Below, in pieces: positions 34,049 through 44,314 of a stretch of 64,000 nt of DNA. Position 1 is the first letter of the stretch, and each line of letters opens with the position of its first letter. A program made the position numbers and the translations under genes. Source of the stretch: Bacteroidota bacterium (GTDB taxonomy: Bacteria > Bacteroidota > Bacteroidia > 2-12-FULL-35-15); contig JAQZBR010000004.1 of assembly GCA_029237775.1 (NCBI GenBank), forward strand, positions 62,001-126,000. The letters are read 5' to 3'. The notes below the pieces were generated by a model that worked only from the letters and a program-made list of their open reading frames with translations, was not told where the DNA came from and ran no database searches.

Positions 34049-36129
34049 TCAGTCCCCTCCTCTTTCTTTTTAAAGCCGAATGAGTATGACACTTTGATCG
34101 CGAATTCGCGCGACAAACCCGGGAGTGGGGCGTGGAGTGAATTATAAGGCTGAATATATCTTACACGTTCATTGAAAATATTATATACGCCTACTCCAAC
34201 ATCCAACCCTTTGACAATATTTACATATCTCAAAAACAGATTGGCATAAACGACAGCGGGAAGCTTTTCAATAATACCATTACCCATTGTATCAATTGAG
34301 GTGCAGGCATATCTGTCTGACTGAAAAGAAACAGATGGGTTGATAGTAAAATGTCTTGTATAATTGAAATTCACATTCAGATTCGCCTTATGGGCTGAGA
34401 ATGCAAGCAGCACAGACTTATTCTGAGGAACTTCATAATCTTCTATCTTGCCTTTACCACTGGCGGTGTAAAAGGAATAGTTTAAATTAATATAACCCCA
34501 GTGGTCCTTGATCTTGTACTCGAACTCCCCACCTCGTGTGCCATTGCTTCCAACATTATGGTACGCGTCCATCCCGGTGTTATTATCAAAATAATATATG
34601 ATGGTACCCCGGGTGGTAATGTCAAAAAGATTAACTGTGACAATGGATTTTCTGTTCAGCTGGTAACCCGCCTCAAATTCGATTACAGAAGTCCGTTCGG
34701 GCTTCATCCCCGTTGAGTCTGTAAGATTTATATTTTCGATCGTTGGTGCTCTGAATGCATTGCTGTATAAAACTTTAAAATGGAATTTGTCTATTTTTTT
34801 AGTAAGTCCAACACGAGGCACGAAAGAACTGCCGTAGATATTATGATTATCAAAACGAGCCCCAACGATTATATTGATAAGGCGAAATTTCATCAATGCC
34901 TGTGCAAACACAGCTTCGTTAAGATAACTTACCTTTTTTGCAGAGTCAGCATAGTAGCTGCCTTCCACTCTGTCTTCAGCCCTGTCATTAAACACCTCTC
35001 CCCCAATTGTGATATTTAATTTCCTGCTATAGTTATATGAAACATTGAGGTTACCGGTATATCGGTCAGCAATCTTATAGTACGGATCTGTTATTGAATC
35101 ACCTTCAGTGTTCCAGGGAATCTGATTCTTATAGTTGATCTTCGGAATTATAGTAAGCTTTTTTCCAAGCTTCAGCTCGTATTTTATCTCACAGAATTTA
35201 GAATTGAACTTCCCCCAATAAGGCTCACGAACAGCGTCATACCCGTCAGCGCTTCTGACAGCGTAATTATCCAGAATGAATCGCGTGCTGAAATTCCTGA
35301 ACTTAAATCCAACATTCAAATTTGCCGGATTGATCGCTGAGAATTTATTCATGTCATATGATCCTCCGTAAACATCTGTATAAACCTGATCACTGCGCTT
35401 TGCCTCTCCGATGGATCCGGCAATGCTGAAATCCAGTTCCCCCTTTTTATAGCCTCCTGACAGGGATAAATTCCTTCTTGCGAAAGATTTCTGCATTTGT
35501 CCGTAAGTTGCCACTGCTGAAATTCCATTTATATCCTCTCCGTTTCTGGTAATAATATTGATTACACCATACTCGGCATAACCGCCATAAATGGCCGATC
35601 CGGGACCTCTGATGATCTCGATCCTTTTAATCTGATCCACAGAAATATGATTACCAAATTGCGTGGTGCCAAAAAGAACTTCATTCATTTCCTGACCGTC
35701 AAGCAGCAATAAAACTTTTCCTTCATGAGCCCAGTTACCGCGAAGGCCGATACCTATCACTCCTTCCACGTCCACACCGAAATCCATTCCCGGAACTAAG
35801 TTTAAAATATCAATAAGGTCACGCGCACCGGAATTTTTTATTTCTTCCTGCGTGATAAGTGTCACGATGCTCGGAGACTCCCTACCCGACAAAGGTTTCT
35901 TAGATGCAACACCGATCAGGGAGTTAATCAATTTTTCCAGATCAGAGGAAACGCCAACTGCTTTTAATTTCTGAAGCTGCTCAATGGACATCTCATAGAT
36001 ATCCGCAGTCTCCATTTTATAAAGACTATCATTAGTATGTAATGTATCCTGAGCAATGGATAAGAAAGGAAATACAAAGCACAAAAAAGCCGTCAGAAGC
36101 AGGCGTGAAAATAAATATGTGTTTCGCAT
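34045..36129 (-). CDS. TonB-dependent receptor
   Basis: 694 aa from the ATG at 36129. Signal peptide 1-27 (RLLLTAFLCFVFPFLSIAQ). The plug spans about 75-190 (SPSIVTLITQEEIKNSGARD, LIDILNLVPGMDFG, LLLLDGQEMNEVLFG, IKRIEIIRGPGSAIYGGYAE). A beta-barrel with about 22 alternating strands follows, with conserved FKVLYSNAFRAPTIENINL. The start lacks a carboxypeptidase-regulatory-like (SusC) domain, so it is a small classic receptor of the type often next to signalling genes. Ligand unknown. It precedes YfiR with a four-base overlap and follows the REC-kinase gene by 118 bases. Confidence 0.93.
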   Translation of the reverse strand: MRNTYLFSRLLLTAFLCFVFPFLSIAQDTLHTNDSLYKMETADIYEMSIEQLQKLKAVGVSSDLEKLINSLIGVASKKPLSGRESPSIVTLITQEEIKNSGARDLIDILNLVPGMDFGVDVEGVIGIGLRGNWAHEGKVLLLLDGQEMNEVLFGTTQFGNHISVDQIKRIEIIRGPGSAIYGGYAEYGVINIITRNGEDINGISAVATYGQMQKSFARRNLSLSGGYKKGELDFSIAGSIGEAKRSDQVYTDVYGGSYDMNKFSAINPANLNVGFKFRNFSTRFILDNYAVRSADGYDAVREPYWGKFNSKFCEIKYELKLGKKLTIIPKINYKNQIPWNTEGDSITDPYYKIADRYTGNLNVSYNYSRKLNITIGGEVFNDRAEDRVEGSYYADSAKKVSYLNEAVFAQALMKFRLINIIVGARFDNHNIYGSSFVPRVGLTKKIDKFHFKVLYSNAFRAPTIENINLTDSTGMKPERTSVIEFEAGYQLNRKSIVTVNLFDITTRGTIIYYFDNNTGMDAYHNVGSNGTRGGEFEYKIKDHWGYINLNYSFYTASGKGKIEDYEVPQNKSVLLAFSAHKANLNVNFNYTRHFTINPSVSFQSDRYACTSIDTMGNGIIEKLPAVVYANLFLRYVNIVKGLDVGVGVYNIFNERVRYIQPYNSLHAPLPGLSREFAIKVSYSFGFKKKEEGTE

Positions 36130-36247
36130 TTCAGGAGTAATGGTCACTAAATATACTTGTTTTTACGCAATGTCCTGTTGAGTATAAAAAAAGAAATGTT
36201 GCCCCCTTGCTTCATTTCTAAAATGACAGGAATATGGTGAATGTGAA

Positions 36248-37426
36248 TCAATTTTCGTAATCCCGAATAGTGAAAAAGAATGTTGAACCCTTCCCGAATT
36301 CGGATTCCATCCATATTTCGCCACCAAGCCTTTGCACTATTTTCATGCAAATTGCAAGGCCGATGCCTGTACCCGGATAATGCTGCATTGAATGGAGTCT
36401 TTGGAAGATTTCAAAGATCCGGTTGGAGTATTCTTTTTTGATACCAATTCCGTTATCCTCTACAGAGAAAAGGAAATATCCTTCTATTTTTTTAACTCCG
36501 ATCTTGATCAATGGATCCTTATCACTTCTGAACTTAACCGAGTTGCCAATAAGGTTCTGAAATAACTGGACCATCTGGATCCGGTTACCGCGAATCACCG
36601 GCAGTTCTTCTGATTCAACAACAGCATTGCTATCCTTTATACTATTACTGAGATTTTGCAGAACTTCTTTTAGAACCATGTTGCAGTCGACAGGATCCAG
36701 AGCAACATCGGCACGATTGATCCTGGAGTATTCAAGCAAATCGTTGATCAATGTTTTCATTCTTTTGCTTCCGCTTACAACGAACTCCATAAATTCATTT
36801 GCTTCACCATCCAGCTTATCGCCAAACTTTTTTTGCAACAATTGTATATAGCTTGTGATCGTTCTTAAAGGTTCCTGCAAATCATGTGAAGCCACGTAAG
36901 CGAACTTTTCCAGTTCCTGAACATTTCTTGTTAAGTCGTGCGACCGTTGCTCCAATTGCATATTAAGCATTCTGAGGTGCTCGCCCTGCGCTTTTAATTC
37001 ATGATTCTTTTTATACAGCTCCACAAACACTTCCACCTTTGCTTTCAGGATCTCAGGGATATAAGGCTTCAGCATATAATCCACTGCCCCGGCTTTATAA
37101 CCTTTAAAAATATTATCTGAAGCCTTATTATCAGCAGTAAGAAATATAATAGGAATATATTTCAACTTTTCACTTTGCCTGATCATTTCAGCTGTCTCCA
37201 AACCATTCAGCACGGGCATCTGAACATCCATCAGGATAATAGCGAAATCCTGTTCTTTCAGCAGAATTTTCAATGCATCGCGTCCTGAATTTGCCTCCAC
37301 CAGGGTGTAATTCTGATTGCTCAATGTCAACGACAAAGAGAGCAGGTTTTCTTTTCTGTCATCCACCAATAAGATCTTAACCGGGTGCTCTTTTTCCATT
37401 TCCAAGCTTACAGAATTATTATCCAT
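36248..37426 (-). CDS. Response-regulator/histidine-kinase fusion (REC-HisKA-HATPase)
   Basis: 392 aa from the ATG at 37426. A receiver domain comes first (KILLVDDRKEN, phospho-acceptor Asp67 in LMDVQMPVLNG, Lys120 in DYMLKPY), then a coiled coil, HisKA with His181 in FAYVASHDLQEPLRT, and HATPase_c (NGIGIKKEYSNRIFEIFQRL, GTGIGLAICMKIVQRLGG). It has no membrane segment, so it takes its input through the receiver, probably from the HPt protein encoded just before it. One base separates it from the HPt stop. The reading frame extends upstream of the ATG but overlaps the HPt gene. Confidence 0.93.
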   Translation of the reverse strand: MDNNSVSLEMEKEHPVKILLVDDRKENLLSLSLTLSNQNYTLVEANSGRDALKILLKEQDFAIILMDVQMPVLNGLETAEMIRQSEKLKYIPIIFLTADNKASDNIFKGYKAGAVDYMLKPYIPEILKAKVEVFVELYKKNHELKAQGEHLRMLNMQLEQRSHDLTRNVQELEKFAYVASHDLQEPLRTITSYIQLLQKKFGDKLDGEANEFMEFVVSGSKRMKTLINDLLEYSRINRADVALDPVDCNMVLKEVLQNLSNSIKDSNAVVESEELPVIRGNRIQMVQLFQNLIGNSVKFRSDKDPLIKIGVKKIEGYFLFSVEDNGIGIKKEYSNRIFEIFQRLHSMQHYPGTGIGLAICMKIVQRLGGEIWMESEFGKGSTFFFTIRDYEN

Positions 37427-37427
37427 T

Positions 37428-37787
37428 TTACGCAAACTTAGTTTTTTCCACTTCAAGTTCCTTCACAACTTCTGCTGTAATGGATTTAATTCTTTCAACC
37501 AGGCCGGGCATTAGCTCCAGATCTGTTTCCGCACTGCACTTCTCCTCCAGCGTATTTACAAGAACCTCTAGCTCCTTCACTCCCATAAAAGAATATGATG
37601 GCTTCATTTTATGCGCAGTTGCACGAAGTGATTTCCAATCTTTTGCCTGAAGGAATTTATCAATATTCGCCAGTTCAAGAGGAATCTCCTCGATAAACAC
37701 GGTGATCATTTGATAAACAAATTCATTGCTTCCGTTTGAAATCTGCTTGAGATACTCAAGGTCAATATACTTATTATTTGTTTCCAT
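37428..37787 (-). CDS. HPt (histidine phosphotransfer) protein
   Basis: 119 aa, an all-helical HPt domain with the phosphorylatable His59 in ATAHKMKPSYSFMGV. The preceding IDLEYLKQISNGSNEFVYQM, then FIEEIPLELANIDKFLQAKD, is the usual helix-A/B pattern. It is placed between a hybrid kinase that ends in a receiver and a protein that begins with one, which is exactly where a phosphorelay shuttle would be expected. Confidence 0.93.
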   Translation of the reverse strand: METNNKYIDLEYLKQISNGSNEFVYQMITVFIEEIPLELANIDKFLQAKDWKSLRATAHKMKPSYSFMGVKELEVLVNTLEEKCSAETDLELMPGLVERIKSITAEVVKELEVEKTKFA

Positions 37788-37800
37788 ATTGTTGTATTTA

Positions 37801-40221
37801 TTATTGGACGTAGTTTTTTTTAATTACAGAAATTATTTTTGAATAAAGAATTTTTTTATCGAAGGGTTTAGAAATATAATCATTCATACCCACGTTAAGG
37901 CACTTATCGGCTTCTCCGGCAAGCGCGTGCGCAGTCATAGCGATGATCGGAATAGAAGCTTTCGGTTCTTCAAAAGTTTTTCTGATTCTTCGTGTAGCTT
38001 CATACCCATCCATTTCAGGCATCTGGATATCCATGAGAACAATATCGTAATCGTTCTTAAGAATTTTGTCAACCGCTATTAAGCCGTTATCAGCAATGTC
38101 AACCTTCCAGTTCCAGTCGGTAAGCACTTTCTTGGCAAGGATCTGATTCAATGAATTATCCTCAACCAAAAGAATATTCAATTCCTGAGTGAACTCCGGA
38201 TCTGTTGTGTCCACAACCACTTTCTTCTCAACTTCCGGATTTAAGTTTTTCCTAAACTTAATATTAAAAGAGAATGTTGATCCTTCATTGACCTTGCTGT
38301 CTACAGTGATTGTCCCTCCCTGTAGTTCGACCAACTGCTTTACAATCGTTAGTCCTAAACCTGTACCGCCATACTTTCGCGTAGTTTCATTACTTGCCTG
38401 CGTGAATCCTTCAAATACTGTATCCAACTTATCGGGTGGAATTCCAATTCCTGAATCTATCACCTGAAATTTCAAATCAACAGTGTCTACGGTCTCCTCA
38501 ATAAGATCCACAGTTACCTTCACTTCACCCATTTCAGTGAATTTAATTGCATTTCCCACCAGGTTCAGAAAGATCTGATTAAGCCTTGTTGGATCACCGA
38601 TCAGGTTATCAGGGATCCGTTTATCAATCTTTGTCAAAAGTTGAATATTCTTCTCGATGGATTTTGGAAGCATGAGCTCAGTGAATGTTGAGAATAACTG
38701 AGAAAGCCTGAAATCGGTTTGTTCGAATACAAATTTGCCTGACTGGATCTTTGAAAAATCAAGAATATCATTAATGATCACCAGTAGATTCTCACCTGAA
38801 GTCTTGACTGCATTTATATACTGTTGTTGTTCCGCAGTAAGATCGGTCTTTAACAACAGGCTTGTAAATCCAACGATAGCATTCATGGGAGTGCGGATCT
38901 CATGGCTCATGTTGGCAAGAAATTGCTCCTTTACTTTCATGAGTTCTTCAAGCTCTTTTCTGATCTTCATCAACTCTTCAACAGCATCTGTAGCTTCCTT
39001 CAACGATTGCTCGGCAACCTTATTCGCCTGGATGAGCTCCTCCTCCATTTCCTTCCGTAAGGTGATATCAGACTCGATAGCAAGGATCCTTTCCACCGCG
39101 CCATCCCTGTTAAGCACCGGAGTTAATGTAGTGATCACCCAGTATTCGCGGCCATCTTTTGCAATATTTTTACTTTCGTAAATCACAGGTTTTCTATCTG
39201 TAATCACTGAGCGATAAAAGCTTGCTTCCTGTGAAAGTCCCGTATCACTACCTCTTCGCAGAACTTCACCATGAGTGTCTTTCACTTCATCTAAAGTGTA
39301 TCCCGTAAGCTTAGTGAAACCCTCGTTGATCCAGATTATCTTACCATCATTATCTGCAATAATAACAGAGTTATTGGATTTGGTTGCCGCTACTGCAAGC
39401 TTCTCCATCTCTTCTTCATTAACCCGTTCGGAAACATCCTGCATTGTCCCGATCACACGTACAACCTTTCCTCTTTCATCGGCCACCACTTCGCCCTTTG
39501 CATCAAGCGTCCTCACCGTTTTATCCGGCCGTACGATCCTGTAATAAAAGTTGAAGGGCTTTTGTTCCTTGATAGATTCTTCCAGCATGTTCCTTAAATA
39601 TTCCCTATCGGCAACATGAGCAAGCTCTATTAATCTTTCATAGGTAATCTCCTCTGTAGATTTGATCCGGTGAATTCTATACAACTCATCAGACCATGTG
39701 AACACATTTGCATTCAGATCCCAGTCCCAGTTTCCTATGTGCGCCAGTTTCTGTGCCTCAGCCAATCTAAGCTTTTCACGGTTCAGCGCCTCCGTTTGTT
39801 CTTCAAGCTTCCTTGTTTTTTCAGAAAGCTCATTCAAAAGCCGGTAACGTTCGATACTGTATTTTATAGAACGCTTTAATGTATTCACTTCAAGCCTTCC
39901 TTTTACAAGAAAATCCTGAGCTCCCAGTTTCATTGCGTTGATTCCGATCGACTCATCTTCAACCCCTGTCAGAACTATGATCGGAGTTTCCTGCGCCTTT
40001 TCATGAATCTTTCTGAATGTTTCCAATCCGTCACTATCCGGTAACGAGAGGTCAAGAATGATGATTGTAAAACTCTGCTTATCTAAGTACTCCAATCCCT
40101 TTGATAAATAATCAACATTGATAACCTTATAATTATCGAATGATTCACGCAAATAAATATCGATCAGCCGCGCATCACCAGGGTTATCTTCTACTAATAA
40201 AATGTTCACTTTATCTTCCAT
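37801..40221 (-). CDS. Hybrid sensor kinase REC-PAS-PAS-HisKA-HATPase-REC
   Basis: 806 aa, cytoplasmic (no membrane segment). Receiver 1 at about 5-120 (Asp57 in IILDLSLPDSDG); PAS domains about 150-270 (HIGNWDWDLNANVFTWSDEL) and 275-390 (SVIIADNDGKIIWINEGFTK); coiled coil; HisKA with His440 in FLANMSHEIRTPMNAIVG; HATPase_c about 545-665 (GTGLGLTIVKQL); C-terminal receiver about 680-800 (LVEDNSLNQ, LMDIQMPEMDG, ISKPFDKK). The PAS domains have no heme or LOV cysteine signature that I can see. Two bases after the MASE1 kinase stop and 13 bases before HPt. Confidence 0.94.
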   Translation of the reverse strand: MEDKVNILLVEDNPGDARLIDIYLRESFDNYKVINVDYLSKGLEYLDKQSFTIIILDLSLPDSDGLETFRKIHEKAQETPIIVLTGVEDESIGINAMKLGAQDFLVKGRLEVNTLKRSIKYSIERYRLLNELSEKTRKLEEQTEALNREKLRLAEAQKLAHIGNWDWDLNANVFTWSDELYRIHRIKSTEEITYERLIELAHVADREYLRNMLEESIKEQKPFNFYYRIVRPDKTVRTLDAKGEVVADERGKVVRVIGTMQDVSERVNEEEMEKLAVAATKSNNSVIIADNDGKIIWINEGFTKLTGYTLDEVKDTHGEVLRRGSDTGLSQEASFYRSVITDRKPVIYESKNIAKDGREYWVITTLTPVLNRDGAVERILAIESDITLRKEMEEELIQANKVAEQSLKEATDAVEELMKIRKELEELMKVKEQFLANMSHEIRTPMNAIVGFTSLLLKTDLTAEQQQYINAVKTSGENLLVIINDILDFSKIQSGKFVFEQTDFRLSQLFSTFTELMLPKSIEKNIQLLTKIDKRIPDNLIGDPTRLNQIFLNLVGNAIKFTEMGEVKVTVDLIEETVDTVDLKFQVIDSGIGIPPDKLDTVFEGFTQASNETTRKYGGTGLGLTIVKQLVELQGGTITVDSKVNEGSTFSFNIKFRKNLNPEVEKKVVVDTTDPEFTQELNILLVEDNSLNQILAKKVLTDWNWKVDIADNGLIAVDKILKNDYDIVLMDIQMPEMDGYEATRRIRKTFEEPKASIPIIAMTAHALAGEADKCLNVGMNDYISKPFDKKILYSKIISVIKKNYVQ

Positions 40222-40223
40222 TG

Positions 40224-43200
40224 CTAATGTGTTACTTCTATATTTTTACTGTTCCTTAAATTCTGTTTGATTGTAAAATAAAATGTGCTTCCTTTTCCTA
40301 ACTCTGAATCCATCCAGATCTCGCCTCCGTGACGCTCCACTATCTTCTTGCAAATTGCCAGTCCGATTCCTGTTCCCGGATATTTATCTTTCGTATGAAG
40401 CCTCTGAAATATGACAAATATTTTATTTGAATACTCCTTGTCTATACCTATTCCATTGTCCCTTACTGAAAAAAGAAAATCTTCAGCGCGTTTCTCTCCT
40501 GAGATGATGATCTCAGGGTTTTTAGGCCCTTTGAATTTTATAGCATTTGAAATAAGGTTCTGAAATAACTGGCCGATAAGAATCGGGTCCCCGGTTATCT
40601 CGGGAAGATCATTCACCACAATTGATGCAGCATTCTTATTAACACTGTCTCTTAGATCATGCATCACCACTTCCATCAATTCATTCGTATTGATCTTTTC
40701 GAATGGTTTTACACGATTTACGCGTGAGTATTCGAGCAAGCTTTGAATTAAAGTTCTCATTCTATTGCTGCCATCCACTGCAAAAGCTATAAACTCATTC
40801 GCATCCTGATCGAGTTTATCTTTATATCGTTTTTCAAGAAGCTGAACGTAACTCGTCACCATTCGCAAAGGCTCCTGTAGATCGTGAGATGCAACATATG
40901 CAAACTGTTCAAGCTCTGCATTAGATCTTGCGAGCTCTTCAGATTTTAGTTTTAATTCCGTCTCTGTCTTTTTTCTGTCGGTTATATCATTTGATATACC
41001 AAGCAAATAACGCGGTCTTCCGGTTTCATCATAGATCGGGATCTTCTTTGTTTCTAAGGTTCGCAGACCCTTTGTCTTGGTACTCACCAGTTCTTCACTG
41101 ATATCTTCCTGTGCACCGCTTTCTAGCACCTTTCTATCTTTAGCGATGAAAAATTCCGCTTGGTTTTCAGGGAAAAAATCATAATCACTTTTACCGATAA
41201 GATCATTTCTTGAGTAACCAAGAAGCTCTTCCCCAGCCTTGTTAAACTTGACAAACTTCAAGGTTTTCGCATCTTTTACAAAAAGCATATTCGGAAGATT
41301 CTCCACCACTGAATCAAGGAAATTCTCAGAAGACTTCAACATCGCTTCTGCCATCTTTCGTTCGGTAATGTCTTTCATAAAACCTATGAAGATATATTGT
41401 CCGTTCACAGTTATCGGAGATGAGATACTGAGTGATACGCTGAATTCTTTACCGCTTTTATTCAATGCTTCAATCTCAATTGTCTTGTTAAGGGCCGGAC
41501 TTTCTCCTGCCTCCAGGAAATGCGTTAAGCCCTTTGGGTGCTCTTTTCTATGTTTTTCAGGAATTATAAATTCATGTAAGGGTTGTCCTACAATTTCTTC
41601 TGCACTCCATCCGAATATCATTTCTGCTTTCGGATTCCATTCGATGATCCTGCTCTCTGAATCCATAACGATTACCGCGTCAGGCGCATGCTTGATGATC
41701 GATTGCAATTGTGCTTCGCTTTGCTTCAGTCGTTCTTCATTCTTCTTCCTTTCGGTAATATCCCTTGTCACTTTAACAAAGCCGATAACATTCTTATTGC
41801 TATCGTACATTGTGGTTAAAACCACGTCAGCCCAAAACTCGGTTCCGTCTTTTCTAACGCGCCAACCTTCAGTCTCGAACCGCCCCAGCTTGCGAGCCAT
41901 ACTCAGATTATATTCCGGCTCCCCCCTTTCAAGTTCTTCTGCATTGTAAAAGATAGAAATATGTTTACCCAAAACTTCTTCAGCCGTATAACCCTTAATG
42001 TGTTCCGCCCCTTTGTTCCATCCGGCAATGTAACCGTCTTTGTCAACACGAAAAATTGCATAATCCTTCACGCTTTCAACCAGCATTCTGAATCGCTCTT
42101 CACTCTGCTGAAGCTTCTGGATCCTCACCTTAAGCTCCTCGCTCAAAGTGTTGAGCCCCGCTGCTATTGCATCGATCTCATCACCCTTGTCACTAACCGG
42201 TACGGTTTGCGAAAAATCAAGTAATGTATATTTAAGAATCGCAGAGAATATACTTTCAATTCTCTTCTGATAGTCATCAAGTTTTTCCGTTCGTTTATTA
42301 ACAAGCCCTGCAAGCTCATTGTGTGCAATCTGCAATGCTTTTTCTGATTGTTCCCTTTCACAGATTGCTGCCTTCATCGCAAGAATGGTAACTGCAATGA
42401 TCGACACGTACATCTGTGATGAGAGCAGAGATTCAGTTAAATTATTTCCGGCAAAAGGACCGCTCCTGTGCATCGTTTGCCAGATGGAAAAGCCTGCTGT
42501 AAGAGTAATTGCCAATACCGTTTCTAGTTGTCCGAAACGAAAAGCCGCCCATAACAATGGCGGGAGGATAAGATATGGCTTTATGAAAGTAGGATCAAAG
42601 TTCAGCCATCCGCCAAAAATAGTTCCGTTCATAAATATGATAAGCATAAAGAGTATCGCGACCTCCAGCTTCCTCTTAAAGTTAAGATTGGCGCGGAAGT
42701 ATTTAAATATGATCAGAATAAGGGGAGTGGCAACAAAGATCCCGGATACATTACCGAGCCACCATGCAAACCATACCGCAAGGAAATCATGCCATGAGAC
42801 AAAACTCGTGATCCCTGAAACCACTGCGCCTATTGTCGCATCCAGAATACACATCAGCAGCACTGAAAAAGTGAACGCGAATACATATTTGATCTTATCG
42901 AATGGGATAATACGCTCAGGCACTCGTTTTAACAATGAAGAACCTATCAGCAGCACTGACACAAATCCGACAGAAACGAGAACAGACACCCAGATCGAAG
43001 TGTATACGTCAAACAGGTTATAAGTCTGGTAAACGATTATGTTTGTGATAATATTTCCAAGAAAGAGACCCGGAATCACTCTGAATCCTATCAGTAAAAC
43101 TGCCGCGAACGCAATCCCATAGATAGGCCATACCGGTAGAACTGATGCAGGCAGGGACGTTAATAGCAATCCACCGCGAACCAGAATGTAATACACAAGC

Positions 43201-43262
43201 ATTACAACGACTGTTAAACCGATATTGCTTAAACGAAAATAGGAGCTTGCCTTTTTTAACAT
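40224..43262 (-). CDS. MASE1-PAS histidine kinase
   Basis: 1012 aa from the ATG at 43262; an upstream ATG at 43316 would add 18 residues. Residues about 15-300 are a MASE1 sensor module of about eight helices (PVWPIYGIAFAAVLLIGFRV, GLFLGNIITNI). A HAMP-like linker follows (GDEIDAIAAGLNTLSEEL), then three PAS domains (FRMLVESVKDYAIFRVDKDG; LQSIIKHAPDAVIVMDSESR; FLDSVVENLPNMLFVKDAKT) each followed by a PAC motif, HisKA with His in FAYVASHDLQEPLRMV, and HATPase_c ending GSTFYFTIKQN. It has no receiver, so it would pass phosphate to the receiver proteins next door. Ligand unknown. Confidence 0.93.
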   Translation of the reverse strand: MLKKASSYFRLSNIGLTVVVMLVYYILVRGGLLLTSLPASVLPVWPIYGIAFAAVLLIGFRVIPGLFLGNIITNIIVYQTYNLFDVYTSIWVSVLVSVGFVSVLLIGSSLLKRVPERIIPFDKIKYVFAFTFSVLLMCILDATIGAVVSGITSFVSWHDFLAVWFAWWLGNVSGIFVATPLILIIFKYFRANLNFKRKLEVAILFMLIIFMNGTIFGGWLNFDPTFIKPYLILPPLLWAAFRFGQLETVLAITLTAGFSIWQTMHRSGPFAGNNLTESLLSSQMYVSIIAVTILAMKAAICEREQSEKALQIAHNELAGLVNKRTEKLDDYQKRIESIFSAILKYTLLDFSQTVPVSDKGDEIDAIAAGLNTLSEELKVRIQKLQQSEERFRMLVESVKDYAIFRVDKDGYIAGWNKGAEHIKGYTAEEVLGKHISIFYNAEELERGEPEYNLSMARKLGRFETEGWRVRKDGTEFWADVVLTTMYDSNKNVIGFVKVTRDITERKKNEERLKQSEAQLQSIIKHAPDAVIVMDSESRIIEWNPKAEMIFGWSAEEIVGQPLHEFIIPEKHRKEHPKGLTHFLEAGESPALNKTIEIEALNKSGKEFSVSLSISSPITVNGQYIFIGFMKDITERKMAEAMLKSSENFLDSVVENLPNMLFVKDAKTLKFVKFNKAGEELLGYSRNDLIGKSDYDFFPENQAEFFIAKDRKVLESGAQEDISEELVSTKTKGLRTLETKKIPIYDETGRPRYLLGISNDITDRKKTETELKLKSEELARSNAELEQFAYVASHDLQEPLRMVTSYVQLLEKRYKDKLDQDANEFIAFAVDGSNRMRTLIQSLLEYSRVNRVKPFEKINTNELMEVVMHDLRDSVNKNAASIVVNDLPEITGDPILIGQLFQNLISNAIKFKGPKNPEIIISGEKRAEDFLFSVRDNGIGIDKEYSNKIFVIFQRLHTKDKYPGTGIGLAICKKIVERHGGEIWMDSELGKGSTFYFTIKQNLRNSKNIEVTH

Positions 43263-43388
43263 AATTTCCGAGGGAAAAACAACACTTTTTCCTATATATT
43301 TAAAATTACATGCCAATGCTCATTCCCATTGAGAAAACAGGCATTCCAGGCATAATCTTTAAGAAGTTTTTAAGGATGAATTAATGTT

Positions 43389-43781
43389 CTATTGATATTG
43401 TTTCAGCCAGGCTCTCGCCTCTGATTCATTGGTGAACATTTTTGTCGGGTATGGCTGCTGTTTGATATTGAAGAACAGATTTGCAAGCATCTTACCCAGC
43501 TCAGAAGAGGATATCATAGCAATCGCTTTAATGAATTTCGGGAATTCCTCTGCAGCATAATTTCTTGACTCCCTGGATGACTCGTTGGAGTTAGTAACAT
43601 CAATCAGCAGGCAAACTTTTCCTTCCGGAAGATTAGAGCGAAGCAAGGCCATCGCAGCTTTTACCTCTTCAAGGGTTTGAGGGGGGCCCTTTTTAGAAAC
43701 AGCGCAAAGAATACCCTCTGAATCAATCCAGAAAGTAGACGTTGCAGTTTCAGTTATAATTGAATCTTTAGGAGCTTCCAT
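43389..43781 (-). CDS. Small STAS/SpoIIAA-like protein
   Basis: 130 aa, cytoplasmic. The layout (IITETATSTFWIDSEGILCA strand pair, EGKVCLLIDVTNSNESSRES, then KFIKAIAMISSSELGKMLAN and a final ARAWLKQ helix) resembles the SpoIIAA/SEC14-like STAS fold of the DUF7793 type. Such proteins are small regulatory or adaptor modules. It lies between the receiver protein and the MASE1 kinase on the same strand. Assignment is a fold-level judgement; the serines after DVTNSNESS would be the obvious phosphorylation candidates. Confidence 0.6.
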   Translation of the reverse strand: MEAPKDSIITETATSTFWIDSEGILCAVSKKGPPQTLEEVKAAMALLRSNLPEGKVCLLIDVTNSNESSRESRNYAAEEFPKFIKAIAMISSSELGKMLANLFFNIKQQPYPTKMFTNESEARAWLKQYQ

Positions 43782-43812
43782 ACAATTATATTCTCAATGT
43801 CCGACTATCAGG

Positions 43813-44265
43813 TTAGTATTCGTTCTTAGGCAGCTTCACGATCGTCAGCCAGAAATTTTCAATTGACCTGATGACATTGATAAACTGATTAAAATCAACA
43901 GGCTTTGTAATGTAACAATTAGCATGATGTTCATACATGTTACGAATATCATTTTCAGCGTTGGAAGTGGTAAGAACGATGACCGGAATGAGCTTTAAAT
44001 TGGGATCACCTTTAATTTGTGCAAGAACTTCACGGCCATCTTTTTTTGGAAGATTCAGATCCAGCAAAATTATATCCGGAGTAAAAGCATCTTTATACTC
44101 CCCCTTTCTTTTAAGGAAAGAAATAGCCTCCTCTCCATCCATTGCAACACTTAAATTATTGCGGATCTTTCCTTCCTTTAATACTTCTTTTGTCAGCCGG
44201 ATATCACCGAGATTATCCTCTACCAGCAATATATTGATCCCGGGAACATTTAACTTAACACTCAT
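43813..44265 (-). CDS. Single-domain response regulator (Rcp1-like)
   Basis: 150 aa, one receiver: NILLVEDNLGDIRLTKEVLK, phospho-acceptor Asp69 in IILLDLNLPKKDG, switch Thr in VLTTSN, Lys in CYITKPVDFNQF. The EDNLGDIRL start and NLPKKDG motif are those of the Rcp1 type, often paired with PAS or phytochrome kinases such as the ones encoded downstream. No output domain, so it works as a phosphate shuttle or protein-interaction switch. Confidence 0.93.
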   Translation of the reverse strand: MSVKLNVPGINILLVEDNLGDIRLTKEVLKEGKIRNNLSVAMDGEEAISFLKRKGEYKDAFTPDIILLDLNLPKKDGREVLAQIKGDPNLKLIPVIVLTTSNAENDIRNMYEHHANCYITKPVDFNQFINVIRSIENFWLTIVKLPKNEY

Positions 44266-44314
44266 GTTGTCAGGTTTTAAATTAAACTTGTTGATTTGAC
44301 CCCGGGAGAAAAGA

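Noticed and set aside
41239-43023. Long antisense open frames of 234-236 codons opposite the MASE1 kinase (and a similar 158-codon frame at 1318-1794)
   Set aside because: They are antisense shadows: no family resemblance, Ser/Ile-rich low-complexity translations, and the sense gene has clear conserved domains.
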